From the NCBI RefSeq assembly GCF_003254395.2, contig NC_037639.1, forward strand, positions 8,174,501 to 8,238,500: a stretch of DNA of 64,000 nt, in the 5' to 3' direction. Origin of the DNA: Apis mellifera (lineage: Eukaryota > Arthropoda > Insecta > Hymenoptera > Apidae). Shown piece by piece: positions 20,501 to 35,314 of the stretch (the stretch's first letter is position 1; the number at the start of each line of letters is the position of its first letter). The notes under the pieces are model-generated. The model made no database searches and was not told where the DNA came from. It saw only the letters and a program-made list of their open reading frames with translations. The position numbers were made by a program, and so were the translations under genes.

Positions 20501-23500
20501 ACCCTTCCCTCTGTCAACAACTCGAAGATTTCTTCGACAAGTCCTCTGCACATACGTCAATTCATCCTCCGTTAACCTGCGTGTTCGCCTTCCTCCCTCC
20601 CTTTCTTCCTTCCCGCCATTCGTTTCGAGGAAATAGACTCGTCACCCGTTTACGACGTGCCAAGCAATCGAGTAAACACGGAGGGACCTTGGTCCTCGTT
20701 GAAACTCGGCATATCTCCACTGCACAACCGGCGACGACTTTTACCTTTACTGCTTTCCGCACGTGACTTACCCGGCCAGATCGTCCCCGCGCGGAAACAG
20801 AGTCGGTCAGCGCTACCTGGTCGCACCACGTGCGGCTTCCTTTCGGGACAAAGGGCCTCCAGACAATCGGGGATACTTTAAGGATGGACCCGAGGGATCC
20901 CTCTGTTCGGCCCAAGAGAGATTCGGCGTGGAAGAAAATGTCCAAATGCCGATACACGGCAAGTGGCTCGTAGAAATCAACCTTGAGGAACCTTCGTTCT
21001 TCGCTCCTCCTTTATATTTCGTCTCCTTCGCGCCACGGAGGACGCTTAAGCCGTGGACGTGAATAGCCCAGGCCCCGAGGCTCGGTTAGTTCACGGGGCG
21101 GGGTTGGCTACGTACGAATACCATTTGTCGTTACGGACAAATGGAGACCGAACGGTGCACAGAAGATTCGATCCGCGTAAAGGTATTCGTCTTTGTTCGA
21201 CCGCGGATCACGCGTATTTATCTTGAGGTCTGAGGGGGGACCTTCGATGACTGGAGTAAATGAAGCGGAAGAAAAACCTAGAGGGAAGCTTAGCGTCACG
21301 TGAAACGGAAAATCTGTCCCTAAGAAACTGGAGAATTTAATCGTCGAGCATATTACTTTATCGCTTCGAAGTCGATAAAGTTCGTTCGAAGAATCCACCC
21401 TCTTGCGCTCGTTTTTCACTCCCCGGATCTCGCATATGCGTCGTTGATTCAGGCAACTTCTGTCGTCTGATATCACGATACAATTTCTACGTCGTCTGTT
21501 CCAGCGTGTCTTCGGGACTCGTGTTCTCCCTCCCCCTGTAACGGTGTAATAGAGGCAGTAGTTCCCTCCCGTGTTTCCTGTAACATTTTCTCTTGCGCAA
21601 CCAAGAGTGAGCAGCATCGGCACGGGCAAGACTTTCTCCCGGTTCCTCGTGCCGGCTGCTGCTAGTACGAGGCCATAAAAGTAAATCGGTGGAACTCTCG
21701 AAGGCCCAAGGGCGGAGTAACCTCGGCATAAATCCTGATGTTCTAGACAAATGGGGCCTAACGGTGCGTATATATACTCGGATGAGATTCTACGCGCTTG
21801 CACAAGAAGCCACCATCATCATCCTCGCTTCGCTTTTGTCCGACACCAAGAGCACCGGCTTCTTTTGCTCTTTAATTCCAAGGACCCGTGCAGACGAAGA
21901 AGGTCACGTATACCTGAAGAGGAATAGACTAGGAATAAGAAGAAGAGGAAGAGGAGGAGGAGGAGGAAGAAAAGAGAAGATGCCACGTTGACCCAAAGAT
22001 ATTCGACGCAAGTTGGCGCTCGAGGAAGAAGTACCTGATGTCTTTTCTCGTCGTCTCCTTTTTTATCTTGGACGATTTTCCTGTTGGCCCCCCTTCTCTC
22101 TCTGTCTGTTTCGTGTTCCGTTGAGTTTTAACAAATAATGGCCCACTTGATCGTGAATATCCTCGGTTCCAGGGCGCAAGGACAGAGAGAAAGCGCGACC
22201 CGTGAGGGTCGTCACGGTGCACGGTTGATCTGGATCGTTCGATGCACCGGGAAAGGTTCGCTATTGTGTGCCAGATACCAGAGGCAGCAAGGGATAAAAA
22301 ATTATTGCGGACAGAAGTGCAGCGTTTTGTTTGCTCAGTATTGTTGCCGTGAGTTAATAGTTGGTGGGGTATTTTGTCGCTCCGAGTTTTTTGTCGAGTG
22401 TTTTCGAGCCGAGTGCTTTTTAGAGGCTCGCCAGTTTCTATGACGTAACAGTTTAATGTCTATGAATAGGGGATTAGAGACGGGTAATGATCACCGAGAG
22501 GATCGTTTCGGGGTTTTGTGCTCGAAAACGAATCATCATCCTAAGTACGAATTTTCAATGAGAATTTTCGTGTATAGAATACTCGTGTATATATACTTCT
22601 TTTTAAAATAATTATGTAACCGTAATTTCCATCATTGTATCTTCATTCTCCCTTATCGGAGCGTTCTATCGTTCGAATCGTTATTTTCATTCATCCTTCG
22701 AAATCTTTTGAAAGGAGACAAAGTCACATAAGGGAAAACTAATGAACAGTGTCAGCGACGATCAAATCATCGATATACGTGGGCACGATTTTCTAAATCC
22801 CGCGGTCGAGAGATCACACCGATATAACACCGGGGGTCGGTCGCTCGAACGACAAGGAGCCCCTATCGTTCGTCATTAGACATCCAACTGTCTGTCGACA
22901 ATACCGTCCAACCACCGGCCATCGACATCTAAGAACGTGTATATACCTCGGCATCAATCTCTGCCCCTCGGTCTCGAAAATTCAAAGAATCCGATTCTCC
23001 CTTTCGAAGATCCTAGGCAAGGACACTCGCGCTCTCGTGGGGTCTTTCTCGCCTCTTATCCTCTCTCTCTCTCCGCACCTTCTCGCATCCACTTCCTCGC
23101 CCCTGTACCGATTCTTTTCTCTGGCTCGAGCGTGTCCTTCTTTCTCCCTCGCCGCTCTTCTCCTCCACCTTCGAGGATCGACCTAAGGCTGTTCTTTTGG
23201 AAACCATATATTTTTCGTTTCACAGTTCGCGGCGCCGTTGAATGCCCTGCCTCCATTCAGACGAGGGTGCATCTCCGTACCAGCCGCCAGGTATAAATTT
23301 TGGCGTCGGTTCGAAAGACCTGGAGTAGGGAGGTCAAGAAAGAAAAAGAGAGAAGCCAGAGAGTGGAGGAGGCAGATGAAGGGGAGGGGGAAGGAAAGCA
23401 GAGAAAGACAGAGGGAGAAAAAAAAAGAAAAGAGAGGAAGGAGGAGAAAGATCGGTCCCATGGTAATCGATTACCTCCCCCGTATCCCCAGAATCCCATA

Positions 23501-26500
23501 TAGTGACCGGCCCCATGGCCCGAAGATTGAACCTTCGATAACCGGTGCTCCACACTCTCTCTCACTTTCCTCCCTCCCTTCGTCCACCTCTGTCCATGGA
23601 TCCCCCTCCCCCCGTCACTATCGTCTATTTTTTTTCCAAGGTGCACGAACACGTAATTTCGAACGGCCTGGGAAACGAGTTGCGCTAATTAAGCGCGCAC
23701 AGATTTGGCACCTGCTGGGTACCTCGAACAACTCGGGAATTTTTCTTCTTCTTTTACGAATTTACGCGCCTCGATGCCATTCGATAATTTGAATTTCGCG
23801 AATGAGGATCTTTCCATTTTAACAATTCGATAAGCATCATTCGATTATTATTTTTCTATCTTCCTCTCATCCAATCCGATTTTTAATAAAATCTCTATCG
23901 TGATCATTCATTCAAATTCATTATAGGATGATCTAATACCCGAGTCGGTTGGATCGTTCGTTAAATTCCTCAAGCTCGTCAAGCTGCCGCTTCCCTGTCG
24001 TCACGTCGTTTACACACCTCGAGCCTCGACGAGTTAATCGGGAACTTGGGTCGCGCCTCGTAACGAGCGTAATTTGATATCTCGCGTCTCTCCCCGTGGC
24101 TGTGTATCTACATTTTCGAAACAACGCATGATCGAAGGGACCTCCCCCACCCGTCCATCGACAAATTGTAAATAATTCAAACGAACCCGATCCGTCATGT
24201 CGTCCATCAAACACAAAGACAGACGGCCGATCCAACTTTATCGCAACACCTTTTATAAACAACGTGTTCGATAATTACCGCGAAAAGGCGAGGAGAGGAG
24301 AGAGAGAGAGAGTTGGAAGGAGAAGAGGGGACTTTGCTTTTAATTCGACGTCAGTTATGATTCAGTGTTGCTTGACGATGAACGGTGGAGAGGATAGAAC
24401 GAACACGAGGAGGGAACGAAACGCTCGAGACTAACAAGCTTATCGTACATCGGCAGATTGTTCCTTCTCAGAAGCCGGTTATCCTTCGGCGTATTTGATA
24501 ACGTTCGACAAGAAATATAGCATAAGTCCGCGCGCGTCCGTGAGATTACGGATCCGAGATATATTCTTATGCTTATTCTGGAGCTTGGCCAGACACGCGC
24601 AATTTCCCTTCGCACCCGGCTCCTCCCTTCCCCCCGAACTTTTAAGTACACACGAAATATATCTTCCCTCGATCCTCGTTGAAAAGATGGGTCTCTCTAT
24701 TTATCGAATAATCGTACCATTCCATCGATATTCAAACAATTTAGATAGATAGATAGATAATTTTTATTCTCTGTTACTTTTCAATAATTTTTTCCAATTC
24801 AATTCTCGTTAAAATTTCCCGCGTACTATCTCACAACACGCGCATTCAAAATTCAAGGTTTCACGCAGTCGTTCGATAAGAAAATCTCTCCCCTCTCTCA
24901 GTGTACACGGATCGAGATATTTCGTAACGCGTATCGTTTCCTTGTGGCGAAAAGGGGCGGCAAAAAGATTCGTAGCCGAGAGAGGGATATAAACGCGTAG
25001 AATCGGAACGCAAGAGTCAACAACGCAGTGGGAAAAAGAGAGAGATAGAGAGAAAGAGAGAGAGGATAGTTGGGTGCACGGGGTGCAGCTGCTTCTTTTT
25101 CTGGACTCTTGCATCTGCCTCTGCCTCTTCTTTCCCCTCTTCTTCCCCCCTCGTCGTCGGTTCACCGCGTTCTGGTCATCCTCGTTTCAGAGCCCGCGGC
25201 GCATTACGTGGCATATTTTCTTCGTGGTACGCGAATATATATATATATATGTATATATACGCAACTCTCTTTCTTTCTTTGCAAAGACTCTCGCCTTTCC
25301 GTGGGCCCCCCCCCGATCTCCATTCTTGGTCTTATGCACGAAGAATGCCGGGTCCCGCGTAATAACATCTTTCGCGTATTTCGGGATCCATGTAATATAC
25401 GAAATATATTCATGAATATTTGGGCTGATCACACGGTACGCGCGGGACATAGTGTGCGTGCGCGCCTATATGTTTTATGAAATTCGAAAGGGGAAAACGC
25501 GTCGCCGTGAGGAAAGTTTCTCTTTCTCGAACGAGGGAGGGTCGAGAGGAGGGATGGCATCGAGGAGGATGGACGGTCTCCCTCTATTGGCGGCGTTGCC
25601 TCGGGTCGGCGCAACCGATAACCGAAAATGCCGGGATCGTGTGATGTCGGCGACGAGAAAAAGGAATATTATTCGTTGCGAGATTAGGGCAAGAGATCGA
25701 AGATTAAACGGACGTGGGATGGGCGAAGATCGTGGTTAATTTATTACGTCCGAGGGTAGTATATACACGGATTTTATATACAATACGAGTGTACGTAATT
25801 TCAGGGACGGTATGTAAAGTACGTTGCTCTTAATTACAGTTTACTTGGATGAAATCACTGCACTACTTTGATTGAAAGATCGTCCTCGTCATTTTCGCCA
25901 TTTTATGTGTGCACATGCCACAAAACAACTCGCATCCTTCGTATCTCCCCGTCCTCGTATAGTTAACGTTCGAAAGCTGTCATCATCGGATCGTCAAAAT
26001 TACACAACGTCCTTGTAACATCTTCTTCCAACGTTTATTTTTCGGCTCCACGAGAACCCAATCTTCTTATAAACACGCGAAAAAACATAGCCCATAACCT
26101 TACAACCCCTCGCCAAATTGTTCAACGACGTCGTTAAAATTTTCTCTCGATCGAATACGTTTGTCCGTACGTTTTCGTGACAGTTTGAAGGCCTCCTCCT
26201 CCTTTCTCTCCCGAGTGCGCCGCGCGACGTTTCAATGCATGGTGTTTGCCCCGATCTCGAGAGCACACTTTGCGTTGTTTGACCGGTCAGAAAGTCGTGA
26301 AAAAGCGAAGAAGAGAAGGCGAAACTTTCGCATTTGCGGTGGTGGAGGAGCGGTGGCATTTGGTTGAACGGCGGCGCGATTCCCCAACCGTGCCCCATTC
26401 AGAAAATGCGAATGTAAGTCGTTCGGCAAGCACTCGAGCCGCACGAAAATCTCGCCACGGATGTAAACACGCACCCGACGGTCTATCCTCTTTATCTTTC

Positions 26501-27976
26501 TCCCGGGCCGGGGTTCTGGGAACGAGGAAGTTTTGCGAGGAAGACGTGGACGAGAGGATGACAAACGCGCCACTCGAGAACCAGTCTTCGAGCACGCGTG
26601 AAAGCCGGGTGCGCGTGACCGTACAGGAAAAAGGATTTCTGCTCCCACTTCCGCCCCGTGTGTACACGTTCCGGTGCCTTTTGACCGAACAACGTTTCCG
26701 ACCTTCTCTCACCATCACCTCTACATCACAATCGCATTAAGCCGTGCTCTGCACATTTCTGGTACGCGATGACACGACGTTTTTGGCGGGTCGCCCTCGA
26801 GTGATCCCGGATCGAGACACGCGCAAACGTTCAAACAAATACCGGTGAAATTGCTCGATTTTTTGGAGAACGAATGATCATAAAGATTAGACGCATATGT
26901 GGATATTTCTCGTTGAAATATTTACGAGTGAAATATTCTCAGAACAACAATATTCTTCGGGTTTAAGAAAACAATCTCGAAAGGGTTAGATTTTTCTCAA
27001 TTCCATAAGGTTTCGCAATCGCGAAGCCTTTCAACGATCATCGAGTCGTTACGGTAATTGTACGGAAATTACATCGTGTGTTGTTTCCTCAAATCTTGGA
27101 AACTAGTTTCTTTCCATTATCCCGTGGCGTGTTCACGATTCGTTTAATAAGAAGATGGCCTTAAGAGGGAACGGAGAGGAAAAGGAACGCGATACGACTT
27201 TATTACCCCGAGGATAGGGGGTACGGAAAGGGAATGCCACGTATTATAACCCGCGTGTTGGAGAAACGCGAAGGAGAGGAGGACAAGCGTGAAGACATGC
27301 GTGAGCGCGAGAGCGCCGAGGAGGATTTTTCGTCGTCGTGGATAACCTCCGCGTATGACTGGGGAATTATAGTCAATTGTCGATAAGTTATCGATAATTT
27401 TAGAAGAACGCCGATGGGAAATGACGCCGGTTCGCATTTTGTACCGAGCAAACCCGACAATTTGCCCGATATTACGGCCCGCTTCTACTACCATCGATCG
27501 CCTGCTTTTCAACACTCCGTGGCTGTCGTCCTTCCCGTTACAGATACGATATCCAGTTTCGTATGATCGATACGTTTTTATAACCCCGAATTGGAGGTTC
27601 AGGGAATGGATTCGAAGAGAGGTGCGAACACCATAACCAAGAATTTCGCCTCGATGCGTTCGCGTAATCAGCGTGTCGTTTAATATAAATTAGCCTCGGC
27701 TTTCAGTTTATTGGAAACGCGATGTAACGAGAATAATTCGCAAGCGACGATTAAACCTCTCGTTTTCGCGCGAGAACTTGAAACAATAAAATTTTGTTAG
27801 GTTAAAAAATTTATTCGATCTTGAGAACTCAAATCTCTTTCTTCTTTTATTTATTTAAAAATTAGCTCGAACGAATGATGTCGAATAGAACCATCAAAAA
27901 ACAAATTTTTCTACAAAGAATAAGTTTAACTCATCGCTTGTCGTCATCTAAACGACAGGCGAAGAAATCACGGAGT

Positions 27977-28000
27977 GGAAGGAAGGAAGGAAGGAAGGAA
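27977..28000. repeat. (GGAA)n tetranucleotide repeat
   Basis: This is a short, perfect GGAA run of six units. GGAA is also the core of ETS-factor sites, so tandem copies can act as regulatory elements; there is no direct evidence of that here. Confidence 0.9.
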
Positions 28001-29173
28001 ACGGAGGGAAAAAAGAAAGGAAAAAAAGACCCCTTCTCGATCTAAAGTAGCGACACAATCTTCCCCGCGGACTCGCCCATAATTAAATATTACAAATGAT
28101 CGCGCATCTGGAGTCGGCCAACGCTTTTTGCCCTTTTTGCCCAGGCCGAGAGGGAGGACTACTCTTCCACGCGATAACGATCCACGATCGCCCCGAAGGG
28201 AACCGTTCCATAACTCGCTCTCGCCTTTCTTTCGCTCTCGTCACGCTTCGAGTGTACCCCCCTTTTAACGCGCCTCTGCTTCTCGCTAAACCAACGAAAA
28301 ATCGCCAAGGAATTAATATCTTTGAATCGATCGTTTCCTTCTTCATCCCTCGAATTTAAATTTCGATCGAAAGAAAAAAAAAAAAGAAAAATGATGAGAC
28401 TCGATAGAATAATAAAGGAGAATTTTTTAGCATTCGCAATTAGCTATCGCGATTAGGAAGATTGGAAATTTTGTATAAGAACGCGTTGAAAATCGATAGT
28501 CCGATTACGCAAAGTGTAATTAGCGGTTGGTAATACCGTTAATGGATTTTCTTCGTGGGAGTCGAATACACTTTCGCTACGATTATGAAATCGCGATCTG
28601 GTTACGGTGGTAATCGTGGAAAAAAGTTTCGCACATTCACCTAACCCATTCGTTGCCCGTTTCGTGATCGGGATGATTGTACGAACACGTGTGTAATCGG
28701 TTTAGAGAAGCGGTACAGCAACGCGTTTTAACCGCGGATGGTGAGGTAATGTTGGGTAACGATGGCGCACGATGGTTTTAGAGAAGCCAAGGAAACACAT
28801 TGAAAACAACATTAAGCGGGAAGAGAAGAGAAAAAGCTTGATGCAATTTCATTAATACCCGCGCAATGTAAATTCCCTTTTTATGAATATATTTCAATTT
28901 ATAATTTTATAGGTAGTAAAATTTTTTTTTATTCAAATGATGTTATCTTAAAAATCGACAGATTTCAATATCCAACTACGAATCCACCACTTTTGTGTAC
29001 TCGTATTAAAATAATTTTCACGTTTTCGTCGATATCGAATGATAAAAACAAACGCGGTATAATCTTTAACAGATGGATAAAAAAGGGAGCAAAGATAACT
29101 CGCCGTTGTGCCGTAATGATCGCAAATTGTCGAGACGTTATTTTGTATTTTGCATGAAATAACAGGAATGAAA

Positions 29174-29235
<62 letters not shown>
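29174..29235. repeat. (AAT)n microsatellite, 62 bp
   Basis: This is an uninterrupted AAT repeat of about 20 units, the longest perfect trinucleotide repeat in the window, in ephrin intron 1. It is likely length-polymorphic. Confidence 0.97.
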
Positions 29236-29236
<1 letters not shown>

Positions 29237-29642
29237 GATAATGCGAAATGGTAGGGAGTAACGAGCATAAAGAGCATAACAATTAGACGAAAAGCTATCC
29301 GATTACTTCCAAACATTTTATTTGGCCCCGGAATCGTTATTATAAATGTTCGTTAAAATCGCGGGTTGCGCAAAAACCCGGGAGAATTACTTTCATCGCG
29401 TGCCCGTAGTAAATACGACTTGGCGTTAAATTCGATATATTCTGTCCCACATAGTACACACGCGCATAGCACACACGTCCACGCACATTGTCAAGTTTCG
29501 CGCTTAATTACGCGAGTCACGTACCGTTGCTCGACCGCGTCTATAGAATTCTATGCATGGTTCATGATCGTTTTGCCAAATCAAGGATGATCGACAACCT
29601 CGCGATTTCTATATAGAGAAAATTGACGAGGCGTTCTATAGG

Positions 29643-29690
29643 AAAAGAAAGAAAGAAAGAAAGAAAGAAGAAGAAGAAGAAAAAAAGAAA
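29643..29690. repeat. AAAG/AAG purine tract
   Basis: This compound repeat is made of AAAG units followed by AAG units and an A run, all purine on the plus strand. Confidence 0.9.
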
Positions 29691-32600
29691 TCCCAATCTC
29701 GTTGTTAATAAACGTTGTGTATAAACTTCGTTTAAACTTTTGTTTATGGATACTTATGGAATTTCGAAAAATTTTCTAATTACATTACATTATCCACTTG
29801 CACGAGAGAAATCTTAGTTAGATCTTTACACGCACGAATAGAAATCTTCATTGTTGTCAATCTCGATCTCCATCTGTCGAGTTTCTCTCCAATCTCCAAT
29901 ATGGAATAGAATCGGTCTCTTGTATTCTCAAGTTCATCGAGTCACTCGGTTCGGATTCGGTTCTTAGAAGATCGGGGATCTGGAGCGCGTTGGAAGGCCA
30001 TCTCCGAAGCGGAGAGCCATCGAGAGCCGTGCATTCTCCGTTTCTATAACACGTTTTCAATACAAATCCGTCCCTCATCGTTCGAGAAGTTGATCCTGAC
30101 TAAGCACAGATACACGCACCAAGCGGCTGCGAACCAACGCGTCAAAACGAACAGGTTTCTCATGAAAGATGCACGGTTCCAGGTGCGAAGGCAAGCATCC
30201 CTCTCCTCCCTTTCTTCTTCCTACTTCCTATATCAATGTCATTCTGCCCCATTCAACGTTTCGCCCTATCAGCATAACCGGAAGGGAAGTAGTAACAACT
30301 CTTATCAACCGGCTGTGATTTCCAACTGAATATGTTCACCGATGCCTCGCGAGCGAGCATTGGTAACTCGATCTTCTCTACATATTCTCAAGCAATCGTT
30401 TCTTTCTCCATAATAATCGTAGCTTTGTAATTCTTTTTCTGCTCGGAAGCGCTTAATTATCCTTTTGCTCTCCCCTCGATAATCTCGCGAGGAGCGGAAG
30501 GGAAATGCGAGAGGGAGGAGGAGAAGGATTAGAAAGACGTGGAATGGGAAAGAGGAAAAGGAGAAGGAGAAGGTTTGACCTGTTTGCCAGGTTGGTGGTT
30601 CCGTGGTATGGCGCGGCGAGTCGAGATCCATCTAGATAAAGAGTCGCAGGGCAACGATCCGTATCGGGCGGAGTTGGAAGGACAATTGGAACCGAGAGAT
30701 TTCGTAACGGCGACATAAACGTAAAGGCAAACGATCGCGGCACGACGCCTTCCCCGTGTAGACACAATCCCGGAATGCCGGCGTATCGTTCGTTCCGGCG
30801 TGCTCGGATACGAATTAAAATTCTGTGAATGCCAGCTTGTTCGTGAACGGTTCGTTAATGGTGCGCGGTGAGCGGTGTCGAATCGATTTTTTTCGCCAGG
30901 CCTCCATTTTATTCCCGAGATGTTCTCCCCCCGAGAGCCGGTCGAGCCGGGAGAGGCTGCTCGCGAATAATCGAACGCCAAATCACGTTCCCATCGTGCG
31001 TATACATACCCGTGCGTCGTAAGCTCGGTTTCGAGTCGATCGATCCTCGAGGCTAATAATTCCACGAATTCACGGAAGGATGAAGAGAAGAGCAAATGAG
31101 AAGAATCAGCGACATGTGCGCGTACCGTAATTTTTCTTCCATTGTAAATCGTTGCATCGGAGGAGGAGGGAAAAGCTTGGACGCCACCGCGGGATCCGAT
31201 CCCACGGAACGAAAAATGGACGTTTGAATTATCGTCGAACCGTTAACAGGGAAAGAAATAAGGAAGAAGACTGGGTGCCCGGTGTGCTCTCGTCCGAGCA
31301 TTCACGAAATTTCTTCTTTAGGACACGTGTATGGGTTGTTCGTGTGGGGCAGAAGCCAGCCCCGAAGAACTTCTTCTCTCTGATCCAACCGAGAGAAATC
31401 CGATACGATCGTAGTTTGGTCGTAGGTCTTACGGTGCCGACAGGATTTTTCCTTGTTTCGGTAGTGGTCGGTAGTCCCTTGGAAAACACGTGTCCTAGCT
31501 GCAGGACATATATAAGGCTGTTCCATCCTTTTTTCCAAATGTCTTGGCATTTCTTGGCGAGCACGAGGAATGCCCGCTCCTGGCTCTTTCCCCGAGTGTC
31601 AGTCATCCCCGAGGAATACCGGCAGGAGCAGAAGAAAGAGGAGGAGGAGAAGGAAGAGAAAGGGCTACGCGTCATCATCGCGTTGGAAAAGCTGGATGAT
31701 CCTCCGCGTTAGCCAGATGCAGGACGAAAGGAAGTTGAACGAGCGAGAGAAGAAGAAAGTAGGAGAGGAGGACGAAGGAAGACGAGCGAGAAGAAGAGTG
31801 GCAAGAAAGAGGAGCAAGAAGATACGAGCTGGCACCGAGAAAAAAAAAAAGGTGAAGGTGCAACGAGGTAGAAAGCAACCAGTCCAGGTCCAGGTATTCT
31901 ATTATGCTCGGTTATCTAGATTATGGCATTCCTGCTTCGAGGAACCTGGCAACCTGGGGTGGACGGAATGGGGTGTTTCAGGATACCCGGCTCGCTCTCC
32001 GATCTCTCTCTCTTACTTCTCCTTTCCTTCTGCGTCACGGTTTCGTTGCTTCGGAGCACCCATTAATCCTCTTCTGTCGGGTGAAACTCCGAAATTAAAA
32101 AAAATATATATATGTGTAGATATGTATGAAGGAGGATCTCTCTCTTTATCTCTTCTCTTTCTTTCTCTCTGTTCGAGCAGAGAGAGAGAGAGAGGGAAAC
32201 GAATCGGACACGGGGGAGGCGAGGGATTCAGGTAGGCCGTTCCGAGGCGATCCCTTTTTCTGACTCGGAATCGTGGAATTTGTTATACCCCATTGAATTG
32301 CGTTAAACCTTTCTTAAAATGAGTGTGGCCAAGCGTCGCTCGGAAATAACCTCTCTACCACGATCCACCTCCTTTTCGGCCTCTCACAAAAGAATCGTTC
32401 GTTAGCTCGGCGTCATTAGGGAGAGGCTGTGCATCTTGGGGAGAAGCGAGTTCCAAGGCCGCGATCGCGCCAAAATTATTTATTTATCCGCCGATTTCCA
32501 TTTGTTAACGTCGCATAAATTGACACGAGAATATCCGAGAATTATTATTCTCGGGGCAGGAAAAGAGAAAATATCGTGTCCGCGGACACAGGGCAAACGC

Positions 32601-35314
32601 GCGTGTGAAAAGGAAGGCTGTACGAAAACGGTGGAGCAGAAAGCAGGTAGCCCGGGTCCAGGTGTTATGTTGCCGTATCCTAGGTTTCTCCGTCTTTTGT
32701 TTTCTTTTAAAACCTCCTCCTATCGTATTACACTAGTAGATTCCTTAGATCCGCGATCTAAGATTGTTCCAACTCGGCGGAGCACATGGCGCCCGCCTGT
32801 AACGCGCAAAAGGCGCACAACACACAAGCTCGCTAAATTTTCTAAACGGACGGAACAAACATTTTTAGGTAGATTGTTTCGCGAGGATAAACGAAAGCGA
32901 GCGACAACCTTTTTTCCAGACAAAAGCGTCTATTTCCATTGTCTCACCGTGCGAGGTAAGGATAGGAGTTTTAAAGAGCCTAGTGTGATTAGTCCGTTCG
33001 CAAATAATCTTGGCGCACGGCGCCTCTGGCAAGCTGTACAAGTGTTTGCGTACCTTGTATCCGTACAAACAGACCGAACTCTCTTGTCAACACGCCGATC
33101 CATTAGCAGGAAAATTCTGACTGTGTCAAAGTGTGCCCATTATGAATCCAATGGCTGGCTGGCTTCAGACCATTAGCGCGGATCCGAGAAACAGGGAGGT
33201 TATATACCGGTTTTGTGTACCGCCGTCAGATAACTCTGTTGGATTTCTTTGTCTTGTCGAGGCGCAGATAAGGGGGATATGGAATCTAACACGATGATTA
33301 GAATGGACGACAAGAGGACGAGAAGGCTGGAACAATGGCCCTGGAGGGGAGGGAGAAAGAAACTTTGGGAAGAAACGCGATGCTCGTAAAAGAGATTAGA
33401 AACGTACAAAGTCCGAACTTTGTGGAGGGGGAGGAAGGAAATTTCCCCGTTTTTCGGAATAGATAAAGGCGATGATACCACTCTCGAATAGGATAAATAA
33501 AGGGAGAGAGATTAGATCGATAAATAAAGAGCGGATTCATCGCTAAGGGACAAGGGATATATTCCCAGGCGTTTTATGGTGTTAGCAGTTTTGCGATCGT
33601 ATCTTCTCCCGTATTCGGTTTCAGTTTGGCGATTTTTTTTTCAAGCCATGGTTACAGGATCAATTTTAGGAATAACGCTTGAAATTTAAAAAAAAATTTT
33701 TTAAATCTCTCGAGAAAGGAAAAGAAAAATATTTTCCGAACCGATGAAATATACTTTTTCATTTAGCGTCGTTAACCTCTTTACCGCCACTCCATGGATA
33801 AAATATGTTGCGCTTTAATGAAAATACACGTATCTCGTGTCCCAAGAACGACGTCGCGGTATACCTCGGTACACCATAAAAAAAAAAAAAAAGAATTAAA
33901 CTCCTCTTCTTATTACTCCATAAAGAATACTCCCTCCTCCCAGTGTATCGATAGATAACGCCGCATCCCGTAGCACGGGAGGAGAACAAAGGGGCTCGTT
34001 GATCGTCCAAGATCCTTCGTTAACGAATAATAAGTATCCGTATAGGGCCTTGATGAAAATCCTGTTTTCCAGCGCCGTTCGTGGTGCAACGGTACCTACG
34101 AGGGAAAAACGTGGAGATAGGATCGAGAGAAGGATCGTTTCGGGTGCGTATCGAGCGTCGGCAGCATCGTCGGTGGGAAAGGTAAAGGCCTCGTGTGCCT
34201 CGCTTCTCGATTAATGAGGGCCGATAACGGGGATGATTACTTCATTACGCTTACCGTCCGGTAAACGCGAAAGTCGTACCTACCGTTCGTCGAAGGTATG
34301 TCGAGGACTTTCGAGGTGGAGCGGTGAACGCAGGGACGGCGGTAGGGGAGCAAAAGGATTTAGTGCGACCGGGTCCTTGAAAGAATCGTAAACGAGCGGG
34401 TGAGCGGTTTCCGGTCGGCTCCACAGATGGCGCCGGCTGTATCGTTAAGGAGCAGCTCTCGCTCTCCGCGCCGAGCCTTTCCTACGCGAGGTTCGAAGAC
34501 CTTTCCAAGAGCTGTTCTTCCTTCCATCCACTTCGAGAATTACCCCTCATCTTCCTTCTTCTCTCTTAGTTTTCTCGCAAACTCGTCGCGAGATGCGCTC
34601 TATTTTTTTTCTCGTTTGAATTTAGCATTGGTCGGTTTCGCGGAGTGGAAAGACATTTCGAAAAGGTTTAGATTAATCCAAAGTCGGCTCGATCCGAGCG
34701 AGTGAGAAGAAGTTGGTTTGGATCGTAAAGTTCCAGTGCAGGCTCAAGTTATTCTACGATAGTTCTTTGTGGATTTATCGATTTGGATAGTAATAAGATT
34801 TTTTCCTTCGATGTCAATGTTCAAGTATCGAGAGTTCGATTAGAACGAATAATTCTTTCAAAAAAAGAAGGTCGGCGAAGATATTAGATCGCGTTCGATT
34901 TTGTTTCTAGGAATCGTGCGACTTGTTGAACCAGTAAGATAACTTAATATCACTTGGAGAAGAAACGGAATAAGTTAGTATAGGATATTTGGGGCGGGAT
35001 TAATGTAATCGGATACCCGGTCGCCTGTGATAAAGAAATGTTTAAATGATTTAGAAGTGGTATCGGACTATGTGTCCGTTGTACAAAGGTATTATTTCAA
35101 ACTACAAAAAGTAAACTACAAATCTAGCAGAGATTAGAATATCTACTTTCTAACTATCGATCGGTGATCATGCCGTAATTCTATTCGTATCTGTGCCGTA
35201 TGCATACTTCTTCCGCGAAATCTATAAAAGTGACGGCTCGCTAGCTGGGCAAAAATAGCCTCCTGTGTTCACATTTAACTCGGAATCAGTGTTACTTATG
35301 GCCTGCTCTAAACA

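Larger units (their letters stand above)
20001..32000. other. Ephrin intron 1, part 2: no gene seen
   Basis: This is more intronic sequence without a supported gene. It includes purine-rich sequence at about 21938-21970 and 23320-23455, an AAGG repeat at 27977-28000, a 62-bp AAT microsatellite at 29174-29235 and an AAAG/AAG tract at 29643-29690. A strong GTAAGT donor-like site on the minus strand (complement near 20766-20771) follows an open frame, but no matching acceptor or known protein supports an exon. The frame of 231 codons at 21108-21803 (minus) has no recognisable domain. Confidence 0.55.

Noticed and set aside
20768..20957. Minus-strand frame ending in a strong GTAAGT donor
   Set aside because: There is no matching acceptor, the frame has no domain, and the phase does not fit between ephrin exons 1 and 2 in a way I could support.
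21137..21767. Two similar words (ACAAATGG...AACGGTGC) 610 bp apart
   Set aside because: Only about 17 bases match with differences between, and flanks do not align; not enough to call a repeat.
32436..33176. 246-codon plus-strand frame
   Set aside because: It opens at a non-standard start, has no recognisable domain, and crosses an inverted repeat and a possible insulator word.
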